This document shows positions 34,137-45,079 of a stretch of 64,000 bases of DNA, piece after piece (the stretch's first letter is position 1; every line of letters begins with the position of its first letter). The position numbers were made by a program, and so were the translations under genes. The stretch comes from Chytriomyces cf. hyalinus JEL632 (lineage: Eukaryota > Chytridiomycota > Chytridiomycetes > Chytridiales > Chytriomycetaceae). The DNA is taken from contig JAIWWG010000096.1 of the NCBI GenBank assembly GCA_025435555.1, positions 45,114-109,113 on the forward strand, read 5' to 3'. Under the pieces are notes generated by a model. It was not told the DNA's origin and did no database searches. It saw nothing but the letters and a program-made list of their open reading frames with translations.

Positions 34137-36015
34137 TCACTGTGCCGACGAAAACGGCATGTAATACTCGGCCTCCAATCCAGCACGCGCTCGGTCTTCG
34201 TGGTTGATTGGCGGCTGTTTTTGTTGCGCGCACACACGAGAAGAGAGCGAAGTGGTTAGTATCGCAACCAACTATCGCGAATTTGTCACAAACCTTCAAT
34301 GGGCCCTTGAAATGCGTGCGCACAAGTGCGTGGAACGTAGAGTACCGTTCTTTTCCTTCGAGATTGCACGCCCACTTGAACCACCGTTGTCCTACATCCA
34401 CATGCGTCATTTCATCCTGTGCATCGAAGCCAAAAATAAGTTAAAAAAAATTGGAGCGGCAGTTTTTATTTACTGCCAAGGTACTCACGTTGTGGATTTC
34501 AGTCAGATACACAACACTGTCTGCATCGCCTGCAGTTTCGAAGCGGGCAATTGTCTGAGGGTTCACGTCTAAACCTCGAGCTTCATGCACCCTGTTTTTT
34601 CAAGCGCAAATGTTCAGACCTGGAACTGTCCCACAAAACCATTCCCTCACATGTGCACAATCGCTAATCGCGACAAAATATCCCCCCGCGTGTCCTGGGC
34701 ACTCTCCCACAACGCTGCATGGATGGACAATGCGCCGTAATAAGATCCCAGCGCTTCCAGCCGTTCAATCAAGTAACGGAAATGCTTTGCTTCATCGTTT
34801 GCAACCTTTTGTTTTTTGTTGCCATCAGAACTGCCAACAAAAGCATTCCTGGACAAACCTTGAGAAAGTCCGTGAAAAACTCGCGCGGAAGTCGTTCCCC
34901 CGCAACAGTCACATTTGCAAAACGCGCCATTACATCCATGGCTAAATCGATAGCCCATTGTTCAATGCTTGCAAGAGAATGAAGGATCGCAATTCGCGAA
35001 GCCTTTTTTATCGCAAAAAAGGTTGGTTTGATCAAAATGGCGGTTTCCAAGAACCAAGGCTTACCAATGATCCTCCCTTTTTGATTCGTTTTGTTTTGAT
35101 GGGCTGGACAATCGAAAGAGAGCTGTCACGCGCGGGTTCGTCGGGAGGTGTGCCTGACCCAAGCTGGCAAGAATTGTAAATATCTCAGCTGGTGTATAAA
35201 CCCAACAAAATGCACTACCAACAACTCACGTCCGTAATTGTTCCGTCGTTCCAGAGATTAAAAACATGCGCGGTAAGTTTCACCTTATTTTCGAAAAAAA
35301 CACACCTCTTTGAATTGCAAGTCACGTTTTGGCAACAAAAAACAAACCTTGAGAGCTGGATTAGGTTCATTCAAGACGCGAATGCACCAGTCAACAAGCG
35401 GCCAAGATTTCCCGTCTTCAAGTTGCGGCACGTCTTCCGCCGGCGTCACGACGACCGTAGGTTTTGGTTTTGCAGAGCAAGCATCGGTGAATTCGAATTC
35501 GGCGCAGGAAACGAGTGACGTGTTTTCGGGCACGTGGAGAATGACGGATCCAGTTATATTGTCTCGTTCAGCCTTCAGAGTCTGAGGTAACCAAAAAAAA
35601 AAAAAAAAAAAAAAAAACCAACAACACAGAAAAACACTCGTTAATTGCTACGACAGTCACCCACAAGACACTTTGAATCAAAAACAAGAAGTAAGCAACA
35701 AATTACCTTGGCCGCATGACCACCCGCAGCCGTATGATCACACGAACCATCAGCAAGACTAAATCTAAACGAATGCCATGGACACGTCACAAAGACATGT
35801 AAATCTTCAATGTCGCTACTGCTACTGCTGAGTGTTCCGACTGTTCCGCGTGAAAGCGGCCCTCCTGAATGTGGGCAGATGGATTCGATGCAGTATAGTG
35901 AATCGGGGCCGTACGCGATGATGACATATTCAGTTTGATGGGATGCGTGTTCGAGAGTGACTCGGATGCGTGTGGAGGAGTTTGGGTCCAGGGTGCGGTT
36001 GATGGGAAGCAGCAT
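34137..36015 (-). CDS. Rieske [2Fe-2S] domain fused to DUF455 ferritin-like domain
   Basis: About eight exons. Exon 1 (36015-35707, 103 codons) is a Rieske domain with CIESICPHSGGPLSRG and VTCPWHSFRFSLADGS, giving both C-x-H (CPH) and C-x2-H (CPWH) cluster ligands. Later exons form a DUF455 protein: ASRIAILHSLASIEQWAIDL (first metal-site Glu), LPREFFTDFLK, VANDEAKHFRYLIERLEALG (ExxH), RLAIVHM|VHEARGLDVNP, DEMTHVDVGQRWFKW and TFHALVRTHFKGPLK|PPINHEDRARAGLE. Introns include one holding an A25 tract on the plus strand (35593-35617). Stop TGA is at 34139-34137 and overlaps an AATAAA. DUF455 belongs to the ferritin-like di-metal superfamily, so the Rieske cluster may feed electrons to a di-metal oxidase site. 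Substrate unknown. Confidence 0.85.
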
Positions 36016-36503
36016 TTGGGATAAATAAAGTTGGAAGAAAGCAAAAATGGAGATGGAAATCGCATAAATAATTCCTGGGGTTTACACTTCTGACGGCGTC
36101 GGCAGCGACCGGTAGCGAGAGCTATGTACGGAACCCATTGAATAGTCAATGGCCGAGTTTTTCTTTTTCCTTTTTTCCTTTTTTTTTTTCCTACCTCCCC
36201 AGCCGTTTCGCTCCTTGCTCAGTGCGCGTGCCTCGATCCAATGTCAAGCATTAAGCTTTCTCTACCGTCTTTGTGCAATGCTGTCGTGACGCATCGACCG
36301 AACCTCGCTTAACTTCCAGACCGTGTGCGTGCGGGTAGAAAATTCAAACCATAAACGTCAGAGCTTTATTCTCGGATAACAAGGAAATGAATTCAACTAA
36401 ATCCATAAGGAATTTTGTATCACGCGACGTGCAGCTACGGGGAACGTGGCGCTTCTCTGGGAGGGTTGGAACATGGACTGGATCCTGTCAGTTTATGTAA
36501 TGA
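36016..36503. other. Intergenic region with pyrimidine-rich tract
   Basis: Upstream region of the Rieske-DUF455 gene. It includes a T/C-rich run near 36,160-36,200. No gene seen. Confidence 0.45.
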
Positions 36504-36716
36504 TCATAAACTCGTCTCAAATTGCTGGTTCATGCCTGCAATAAAATCAGCTTGAATCCGTCTCTCCTTTGCAGTTGCAGATGTGGATGTTGACGTGTCT
36601 ACGCGTGTGGTGCCTTGCAACAAGCTGTATTTGTCGCTCTTGTCGGCCTTGTTTGCCTTGTTTGCCTTGCGCTCCTGGATCTTGTCTTTGATGGTCTCAG
36701 AGATGGACTTGTTCAT
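36504..36716 (-). CDS. Small conserved-paralogue protein A (70 residues)
   Basis: An intronless 70-residue protein beginning MNKSISETIKDKIQERKANK, Lys/Ala-rich and probably helical in its first half, with a Ser/Thr-rich middle. It ends in AKERRIQADFIAGMNQQFET-SL. It has no signal peptide or membrane segment. A second gene 600 bp away encodes a protein of the same plan; shared stretches are SI.(E/A)TIKDKI, KY.LL.G and AKER..QADFI.GMN. Conservation of both ends through divergence supports a real protein family. Function unknown; I recognise no named domain. Confidence 0.7.
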   Translation of the reverse strand: MNKSISETIKDKIQERKANKANKADKSDKYSLLQGTTRVDTSTSTSATAKERRIQADFIAGMNQQFETSL

Positions 36717-36982
36717 GTTTGCGCGTAACTCTTTTCAGTTTTGCTTATATGGGTTGTTGAAGTATTGCGCTGCTTTTTTATACGTTTGAACTTGTCCACA
36801 GTGGGTTTGAATCGACATCATTTCTTGTCAACGTCGTTGCGCAGTTTTCCTTGATGTTCATGATTGCTTGCCTGTCGATACTTTGCCACATGCGTGAGTT
36901 GAAATTTTAGGAGACGTGACAAATACAAACCGCCAGTCGAATAACCCGGTTAACTCAGCCTTCAAGTTTCGCTGGAAGTAGT

Positions 36983-37012
<30 letters not shown>
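36983..37012 (+). repeat. G30 homopolymer
   Basis: Thirty consecutive G between the two small paralogous genes. Such a run on one strand can form G-quadruplex structures and is prone to length change and sequencing error. Confidence 0.9.
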
Positions 37013-37013
<1 letters not shown>

Positions 37014-37315
37014 AAGAAATACGGGTACTGCCATCAAGGTTGCTCCGATCGGCACGCTCAACTGGCGGGCATACGTTGTGAAGCCAATTCAGTCCCGACT
37101 GATCGGAGGGGTGGTAACACACTCTGCTGTGTACACCTTAACCAATATGCTGTGCAGCACCGAAAATTAACCGTATTTATCCGTCGCGATGTGCAGAGTG
37201 GAATAAAACTGCGCGTCGTTTACGTCGGTGTCTGATCCCCTTTTTAACAAGCATGGTCATAAACAACAAAACGCGGTTCAAGACTATTTTATTCATCATT
37301 TTTTTACGCGTCCGC

Positions 37316-37519
37316 TCACAGACTGGATTCAGAAATAACATTCATTCCCGGGATAAAGTCAGCCTGCACTTTTCTTTCCTTTGCAGCAACAGCAGTTGAA
37401 TCCTTTGCCGTGATCACGCCGCCTTCCAACAAGGCATATTTCACCATCTTTTCGGCCTCCTTGTTGGATTTGAGAAACTTGATCTTGTCTTTGATGGTCG
37501 CTGTAATTGATTGGTCCAT
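37316..37519 (-). CDS. Small conserved-paralogue protein B (67 residues)
   Basis: An intronless 67-residue protein starting at ATG 37519 (MDQSITATIKDKIKFLKSNK) and ending AKERKVQADFIPGMNVISES-SL. It is clearly homologous end to end with the 70-residue protein encoded at 36,504-36,716 on the same strand. A longer upstream extension of the frame exists but lacks similarity to the paralogue, so the internal ATG is preferred. Highly charged, with no signal or membrane segment. Function unknown. Confidence 0.7.
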   Translation of the reverse strand: MDQSITATIKDKIKFLKSNKEAEKMVKYALLEGGVITAKDSTAVAAKERKVQADFIPGMNVISESSL

Positions 37520-38664
37520 CTTTGGGCGCGTATGTGGAAGTGTTTTTTTGGGATGCTTTTGCCATGACAAAGATGAGCGGCTTCTATATACGCGCATGAG
37601 ATGCGCGGCGTGTTTATTCTCTTTTCCACAAAAGGTGATTTGCATCGATTTCATAACCAAGCGTTTGGTGACATATCTTTGACAACCAGTGAAGCTTGCT
37701 TGGCCACACTGGCTTGGCCAAATAAGCACACAACAGCGTGAAAGAAAAAGCAGTCAATGAGGATCGTTTGATATTTCAAGCAGCATCAGAGCAAATGTTG
37801 GCGGCATGATAGCTGGGTACTGGCATTGAGGCTGGGCGGGCTGAGACCAGCTTGAAAACAGGATACACAGAATCAAATGGAATACATTCCCAGCATCAGT
37901 GTAAGGATTGTTGGTAATGGAGTTCGTTGGACTCCGCAGTTTGCGTTTGCGCCTATTTGTGTTTCATAGTTTTTGGGGATTTTGAAACGCGCATTGACGC
38001 ACAAACCATAAAGAGTTTTTTTGAAACAAATTTTCATTCGGACCCAAAAGTATCCAGTTCTCAAAAAAACTGCCTTCGGAAAGGAAGACGGCGCTGTATC
38101 TTAAGGCATGTGAATAGAAACATTTGCATCATGTGTCGTGCTGTGAATCTCGCGTTCTGCGCGCGTACAACTTGAGCCAGGATACGGAGCTGATCCAGGC
38201 AGCCGCAGTCGAGCATAACAGCTGTGTGTGTTTCAAATTTGGGGGCACGCTCGTCACTATGTTCCCGTCGGATGGGGGCATTGTGATGGTAAAAACGCGA
38301 TGGCCCAGCCTAATATCCTTGAGGCAGCTCATGCGTGTGAAGAAGGTGGGCTTTCTTTTTTCAAGCCATATGGAACACAAAAGAAAAAGCCCCGAAAAAT
38401 TTCAAAAGGATGATAATGAGCACAACTTGTGATTGAAGGACGCATTCTGATTGGTGGAAAAGAACATGTGCTTTGTTTTCCATTTATTCTGCGCACTTGC
38501 TATTTAAGTGGGACTAGCGCATTGTCTCTTGGCTTGAAAAATTCTGTCACTGGCAGGTTTCCCCCCTTGAAAGTGCATTTTTGTGCCACACTCTTGAACT
38601 CGCTAGCATCCCAGGCACGCGCATCACAAACACACACATTGGATACAAAATGCGGTCAGTACAC
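37520..38664. other. Intergenic region upstream of the peroxidase gene
   Basis: Short frames only (for example 38,124-38,432 on the plus strand), none with family features. The last 150 bp is the peroxidase promoter and has a TATTTAAG-like element near 38,502. Confidence 0.45.
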
Positions 38665-40237
38665 ATGAAATCGATCACCACTCTCGTCGTGCTCCTCGTA
38701 GTCGGTGCGTCCGCACGCCCTTCTGAGAACTTTGCCAGTGCTTATAAAGCCATGCCGTCGTGTGCTACCAGTTGCCTTCCGTCCAAAAGCGTTTGTGTTT
38801 TTTATGATTACGCGCTCTCTGTTTCGAAATCATTGTTTGACTCCCCTTGCAGACCAATGAGTGTTCAATCTCAAACTCTGCCTTTGTCAAATGTATTGAC
38901 AAGAAATGTGCAGTCTCTCAAAAACCGCAGGCCATGGAAATTGTGAGGGCCTATTAGTGATGCATCCCTCACAAAACACACATAATATTTAAAAACAATT
39001 GCACCCCAGGCCAAGAACATCAAAGATAAATGTCCTGTATGGAATCCTTACTACAAAAACACTCTGACTGACGAAGACTGGATGAACTTGCGTTATGATC
39101 TCGTCACTTTGATTCAGCAGCAGCAAGTCGGCCCGGTCTTGGTGCGATTGGCATGGCACGATGCAGGTTTGTGCTCACTTCTCACAGCACCCAACACTAT
39201 GTTCGTCTCCCTGTACAAACTCAACCAAATGCGTCCAAACAGCAACTTGCAACAAGGACAGAGAGACGGGAGGCCCACACGCGACGATCCTTGTTCAGGA
39301 TAAAGCCAAGCAACCGGACCCCAACAACGCAGGTCTTGACCGTGCCATTAAAGCGTTGGCCCCGATTTATAAAAAGTACAAGAGCGGCATCTCGAACGCG
39401 GATTTGTGGTCTTATGCGGGCGCTCTTGCCATTAGCGTGATGGGTGGTAAATGTCTCGGTCTCCCGGCTTCCCAGATCAAAGTTTCTGACACAATTCTTT
39501 TTGCAACAGGCCCAGTCACTTCATGGCAACCCGGCAGAAACGACTACACCTGCCTTTGCCAAGCAGACTTGGAGCATGAAACCAACAACATTCCAAGTGC
39601 AACGGATGATTTTGCCAAACTCACGGCCACATTTGCAAGAATGGGATTCAATCCTTTGGAAATGGGGACTCTCAATATGGGCGGACATAGTTTGGGAAGG
39701 TGTCACAAGAAAGTGTCGGGATACCACGGGTCCTGGACGCCGTATGAGAATACGTTTACGAACGGATACGCGCTGCTCACGCCATTGACACCCAAAACGA
39801 ATGAGTCTTTGACGTTACCTGGAGGTGTGAAATCATGGCAGTCGAATTTCATGGGTAACAAAATTACTTACCTTGTGGTGTCGCTCAGTAACTCATTCTG
39901 AAACCCAACAACCAACAATGCAAACCCCACAGTGCAAAAAGACAAGTATGTTATGGCATTACCCAGCGACGAAGAGATTGTTGGCAACTTGCTTGGAAAC
40001 CCAGCGACAACTGCAGCATTTCTTCAGATCCACGGAAGAAATATGGAAGGGCGTGAGTACTTCTTTGGCAAGTTCCAGGGCCTGTGGAAACGACTGCTTG
40101 ACTGCAATATCGACGGCGCAAAGCTGGGACGCCAATGCGTGTCGACGTACCAGAGCGACTTGTTTGGGCTGTATGAATGCCCAACACCTGGCGATTGGGT
40201 CGTTACCCCTGGGAACCCCCCTTCAGCATGGCCATGA
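38665..40237 (+). CDS. Secreted haem peroxidase with Cys-rich (CFEM-like) N-terminus
   Basis: Six or more exons. Exon 1 (38665-38790, 42 codons) carries a signal peptide (MKSITTLVVLLVVGASA) and MPSCATSCLPSKS. Exon 2 (38853-38942) adds TNECSISNSAFVKCIDKKCA, so five or more Cys lie in about 50 residues, as in CFEM domains. Exon 3 starts at 39010 and brings the plant-type peroxidase distal site VGPVLVRLAWHDAG (Arg, Trp, His). Later exons carry TGGPH, WSYAGALAISVMGG|PVTSW, the proximal-His helix LNMGGHSLGRCH, and a C-terminal region ending WP. An earlier in-frame ATG (38650) exists; 38665 is chosen because the duplicate exon downstream starts at the same point. The active-site Trp resembles class I/ascorbate and cytochrome c peroxidases, yet the protein is secreted. 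AATAAA follows at about 40,288. Confidence 0.85.
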
Positions 40238-40386
40238 TTAACGGGTTGCAGCTATATCTTTTATCATTCCAAAAACGCGTAGTTTAAATAAAACGTATTG
40301 AGACGGTTCAAAATGTGAGCAAACAGTTTGCTTTACTTTTCTTTGCCCCTGTTCAGACCAAAAAAACTCTTTCAAAAAAGGGATCC

Positions 40387-40512
40387 ATGAAGTCCATCGC
40401 AACTCTTCTTGCCTTCCTCGCAGCAACGGTGACTGCCGTTCCCGTCGAAACTCTCGACAAGTATCTCCAAAACATTCCCGAGTGTGAATACCGATCCTTC
40501 CCCGTCCAAAGC
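40387..40512 (+). pseudogene. Stranded duplicate of peroxidase exon 1
   Basis: ATG at 40387 opens a 42-codon segment (MKSIATLLAFLAATVTAVP...IPECEYRSFPVQS) exactly as long as exon 1 of the upstream peroxidase. It is followed by a similar donor context (GTCCAAAGC|GTTTG versus GTCCAAAAGC|GTTTG). No peroxidase exons follow before the homeobox genes. It is probably a partial tandem duplication. A short secreted peptide is possible but less likely. Confidence 0.6.
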
Positions 40513-41389
40513 GTTTGCACTCTTTTTTATTTATTTTTCCCGGTCCTGCGCCGAGAGGGAATTTAAACCGCTTTTTCATTGATTGCGGCGCAACAGATTT
40601 AAATTGGAATAACTGACAAACGCAGCATTCCCTTTCTTTGCTTTTATGGAATCCAATGGAATCCGATGGAACTTGATGGAACGCAATGGAGAATCCAAGC
40701 ATACCCACCCCATGTGCATATTAATTGTTCGTGTTTTGCGTCGGTACCCATCAAAAAAACACGCGTGTCAATTTGTCACGTCGTCCCCTTTGATTGTTCA
40801 AGCCCAATTAAATGCAGACACGAACCCGCTAATAAAAAATAAATGGGAACGTTCAAATCGTGTATGCGTGTACTGTGGGTGATGAGTGTGTGTCTATCAG
40901 TATGTGGTGATGAGTATGGTGAGTTCAATAATTGGCATTGCCATTTACTGCATTCAGAGTCTTCAGAGTATACAGAGATACAGTTGAGAGAGAAGAGAAC
41001 AGAGAGAAGAGAGAAGAGAGAAGAGAGAAGAGAGAAGAGATAAATAAAATAATAAACAAAAGATAAATAAAAAGATGACAAATAAAACACGTCAGCTGGC
41101 ACATGCCGCACACACTCTTTTTTTTTCCTTTTCCACTGATTTTACGACTTTTTCATTTCTCCAAATTGGTGAGTGTATGTAACCCGCATTTTGTTTTTTT
41201 CTCTTTTTTTGATTTCTGATTGGGCACTTTCTTCTCGTCGAAATGGAAATTATAATTGCCAGACACTCAACTGATCCCCACTCAAAAAATTACACTCTCA
41301 ACACGCACAGAGGCAGGGCGCCCTTTCTCCTCTTCTCTCGGACACCCCATTCTCCCACGCACCCAACCACACCCACCCCATCATCAAAT
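40513..41389. other. Intergenic region with simple repeats
   Basis: Contains a degenerate GGAATCCGAT-type tandem repeat (about 40,648-40,697) and a GAGAA-rich microsatellite (40,985-41,041). No gene seen. The right-hand part is the promoter of the first homeobox gene. Confidence 0.5.
40985..41041 (+). repeat. AGAGAAG microsatellite
   Basis: Tandem GAGAGAA/AGAGAAG units, about seven copies, purine-only on this strand. Confidence 0.8.
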
Positions 41390-43249
41390 ATGGACCAGCT
41401 CCTCGCTGCATGCGCGACCGCCACTTCACCAGACGCAATCCCATCATCAACCATTCCCGGCCACCCCAACCTAGCCACCTGTCCCGCATCCCTCAGCCGC
41501 AGCCCCACAGACTCTGGCGTCGGCAGAAGCAAGGACCTGCTTCCGGCGCTTTCCGCGAGCCCGTCGATGCAACCAGCGGCGGTGCATGAACAAACGAAAC
41601 CCCAACAACAACAACAACAAACCCAGCAACAGCAGCAGCACGGCAGCACGAGCCCAGTGTCGTCGGTGGACCCACGCCGCCAGCGCCGGTACCGCATCCC
41701 AAAGGACGAGATGGAGGGGCTGAAGGAGTTTTTCGAACGCAACTCTCGACCCTCGTCCGAACAGATTCACACGCTCTCGGCAAAACTTGGAATGGAAGAA
41801 CGTAAAGTGCGCATATGGTGAGTTGGACTCTCCCCTGTCTGTCCGCGAAAAAAAAAGAAAGGAATTTGAGTGAAATTCGTTATCAATTTTATTTTTTTCT
41901 TATTTTTTTTTTTTTGATGGCACTTTCTCCTCTTTCCGCTCAATCAATATTTTTAAGTAAATCTCTTGGCCCTAACTCTCTTTCTCGCGTTTTCAAGGTT
42001 CCAGAACATGCGCAGTCGCAAGGGCAACAAGAGCAACTCTCCCTCAAAGCCTTCAACCTCAAATACCCAAACCCCAACTCTCCAAAGTCTCCCTGAACAA
42101 AAAACATATCCCCCTGTGCAATCCGGAAAGCCACCCACCCCCGCATATCACCCTGCTTTTCAGACAGACACGACCTTCAAACCACCAACTGAACGAATCT
42201 CTAGCAAACACATGTTACCTCCACCGCAACTGCATTCCCTTGCCCCAACGCCATCCGTTGTCGAAGCTCGCCAATTCACTCTACCCCCACTTTCTGTAAC
42301 GTCAGCCGTTATTGACGAATCTTTTCAAAAAAATCGGTTTCCATTACCCCCGGTTCCATTTTACCACCCATCCAACTCTGCGAACCATCAAAGCACTTCT
42401 GTAAATTCGAATGCTGCGTTTGATGGCCGTTACCCGCAAATGGATTCACGCGATCATCTGCCGTTTCCATCCGTTGCATACCCGCATGCCATCCCATCAT
42501 CAATATCGTCATTGTCAGGGGGGAGGCAACCACCGATCCAAGTTTCAAATCCACCATATCCCACTTTTCACACACATCCATCCCATCAACAACAGCAGCA
42601 ACTGCAGCAACAAGGTTCCGATATGCATTATATGGTGCCGCAAAATGCACCATCGCAACAACTAGGCCAGCCATACTTTCACACCCAGCAGCAGCAGCAA
42701 CAGCTTGTAGGCAACACGTACGCGTACCACCCACTACTACCGCAACAGCAACAGCAGCAGCAACTTAAACAGCTGCATTTGAACCAAATACCTGCTGGCC
42801 CAATGCACCCCGTGGATCCATATCGACCCGTCACAGGGCTCCCAATCCCAACTCCTTCAGGAACCGTGTCCCCCGTAACACCCGCAACAAACTCTCCCGC
42901 ATCCTTCACAGTATCAACGCTCGAGGCCGGAAAACACGGGTACCCACACCCGCCTTCAAAAATGGCACGACGACGCACCGATTCACACGACGATGATGAA
43001 GATGTTGAAGAAGAAGACGCTGATTCACATCGATCCTCATCCACAGCGAACCGAAAGGGGGAAAAACGGTTCATCATGTCACGAGAGCATTTGAGATGGT
43101 TGAAACAGATTTTTGAAGAGACGCCGTTTCCTTCGAGTGATCAGATGCAGTATATTGCGGATACGGTGGGGATGGATAAGCGGCAGGTGCGTGTGTGGTT
43201 TCAGAATCGGAGGGCTGTTTTGAAGAGGAAGATGCATCCTGGCCAGTGA
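41390..43249 (+). CDS. Double-homeodomain transcription factor
   Basis: Two exons (41390-41817, 41998-43249) encode 559 residues. Homeodomain 1 (about residues 96-155; RRYRIPKDEMEGLKEFFERN ... ERKVRIW|FQNMRSRKG) is split by an intron after the second base of the helix-3 Trp codon. A long Pro/Gln/His-rich linker follows, with an acidic DDDEDVEEED patch. Homeodomain 2 (about 496-555; KRFIMSREHLRWLKQIFEET ... KRQVRVWFQNRRAVLKRK) ends 4 residues before the C-terminus. Both keep WFQN with the DNA-contacting Asn51 and are of the 60-residue non-TALE type. Poly-Gln tracts suggest activation or assembly domains. It is the first of six consecutive homeobox genes on this strand. Two homeodomains in one fungal protein is unusual. 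Confidence 0.9.
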
Positions 43250-44264
43250 TTTGTTTTTTGGTTGAGTGTGTGTCTGTCAGTGTCTGTGTTTTTTTTTTTT
43301 TGCTATGTTCTTTAATTTTCTATTTTTTTTTCTTTTTTTTTTTACTATATTCAGTTCCTTTTTAGTTCATCTTCTGGTATTTTCGTTTCCGCATGTTTGC
43401 GACAGACTTGTCAGATTATAAACAAACAAAAAAAAAAACTTCAAAGGCGCAATGAAGCTTGGCTGTGGGAATTAAGGTAAATGATGGAATGCAATTTTCA
43501 AAGCAGTTTGTGCTTGTCTGTCACACTAGTTCAGTTTATTACTTGACTGGGGGCTTGACATGAAATTATTATATGCGTTTCGTGTCTCTTTGTTCTTTTT
43601 TGAAGTCGTTGTCATTTGGGATGGATGGATGCCCAGTCGTCTGTGCCAAGGATTCTCTGCAGCAAGATAACGCATACAACACACGAGAATAGAAGAGCAT
43701 AGAACGTGATGGAATAAACATAAAATATACAGTATAGAATCAGAGTTAGTTCATGTTAAGACTGATGAAAAAAAAAAGTTTGGCACTCTTAATCCTCCCC
43801 CCAACAAAAAAGAAAGGCAAACCATAAACGGCCGCTTGCAATGCGGCATTACAAATGTAAAACTGATAAAAAAAAAACCAAGACTTTTTCAAATTAAAAA
43901 CAAAAAAAAAAATTGTCAAAAATTTCGTCAAAAACGGGATTGTTTTTGTTCAGCAGAAGAGACTCGAGATATTGTCCATCAGACTCACCACGCTTTGCTC
44001 TATCGAATCCGCCCCTCACCAACGTCGGTTACCGCAGAAACAGCCGCGATCGCGGCAATTCACTGTTACACAAGCTGTAAATCAATCACGTGAATTGCAA
44101 AAATTGTCTATAACAAAAAATTCTGACAATCTCCACCCCGACTCACCACCACCGCCCCCTAAAAAGAGGGAAACTGCTCGCCAACAACCCTTGTTCAAGA
44201 TATTTTGACCAACAAAAAACCAAAAATTAACCCAACCTCCAGCAAGCCAACTGTTAAAAAGGAA
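43250..44264. other. Spacer between homeobox genes 1 and 2
   Basis: T-rich 3' region of gene 1 and AT-rich upstream region of gene 2. No gene recognised. Confidence 0.5.
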
Positions 44265-45035
44265 ATGACCGCTCCTCTGACACCAGTCCACAGCGAGCCC
44301 TCATGGCAGGATCACCAGGACCCATCAGCAACAGCAGCAACATGCTCCTCCTCCTCCTCCTCCTCCGACACATTCATCAACTTTTTTCAGCTCGGTGTCT
44401 CGCCTTTTGCATATGGCGCTGACGTGGGATCATTGGATCTTCATCAACTCCTCGACTCTTCTTATTGTCTTCCGCTTCTTCAACTGCACCACCACCACCA
44501 CCACCAGCAACAACAACAACAACAACAACAGTCGTCACATTTTGCTCTGCCGCCACTATCTTCCATTGACACTGTTACACCTTACTTTGGCACCACCGAC
44601 TTGTTCTCGGTCCCACCTTCAGCATCAGCATCTCCCATGCCACCATACCCACCATACCCACGGCTAATTGAAAGCAAAGTTGTATCTCTTCAAACAAAGT
44701 CCCAGTCCCCCGAAGTGACGTATTTCCCCATCCCACCAACGAGTCCTAATCAACAACAACAGCAACAAAAGCAGCAACAACAACAGCAGATTCACAGCAT
44801 CACCTCCCCCATGGACACTTTTTTAACGAAACCTTTAAAACCGGCACGAGCACACATGGAAGCTGGTGGGAAACGGTTTCGACCCACAAAAGCACAAGTG
44901 GACTGGCTGAAGCGCAAGTTTGAAGAGACTCCGAACCCGAAATCGGACGAAATGCGCCGGCTGTCGGATGAGTCTGGGATTGAGATTTTGAAACTGCGCG
45001 TGTGGTTTCAGAACAAGCGCACGAGGAGTAAATAA
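44265..45035 (+). CDS. Homeodomain protein 2 of the cluster
   Basis: An intronless 256-residue protein starting at ATG 44265 (MTAPLTPVHSEPSWQDH). The N-terminus has Ser, His and two poly-Gln runs. The homeodomain is at the extreme C-terminus (about residues 200-256; KRFRPTKAQVDWLKRKFEET ... ILKLRVWFQNKRTRSK), so the stop falls within the last turns of helix 3. Helix 1 resembles homeodomain 2 of the previous gene (WLK..FEET.P.PSSD-like spacing), which suggests tandem descent. It is expected to act in the nucleus as a sequence-specific DNA-binding protein; targets unknown. Confidence 0.9.
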   Translation: MTAPLTPVHSEPSWQDHQDPSATAATCSSSSSSSDTFINFFQLGVSPFAYGADVGSLDLHQLLDSSYCLPLLQLHHHHHHQQQQQQQQQSSHFALPPLSSIDTVTPYFGTTDLFSVPPSASASPMPPYPPYPRLIESKVVSLQTKSQSPEVTYFPIPPTSPNQQQQQQKQQQQQQIHSITSPMDTFLTKPLKPARAHMEAGGKRFRPTKAQVDWLKRKFEETPNPKSDEMRRLSDESGIEILKLRVWFQNKRTRSK

Positions 45036-45079
45036 AAAAAAAGAACGATAGACTCTGCTGCTTCCGTATTTAAAAAAAG

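Noticed and set aside
37990-38435. Protein gene in the plus-strand frame at 38,124-38,432
   Set aside because: No start context, intron structure, domain or paralogue supports it.
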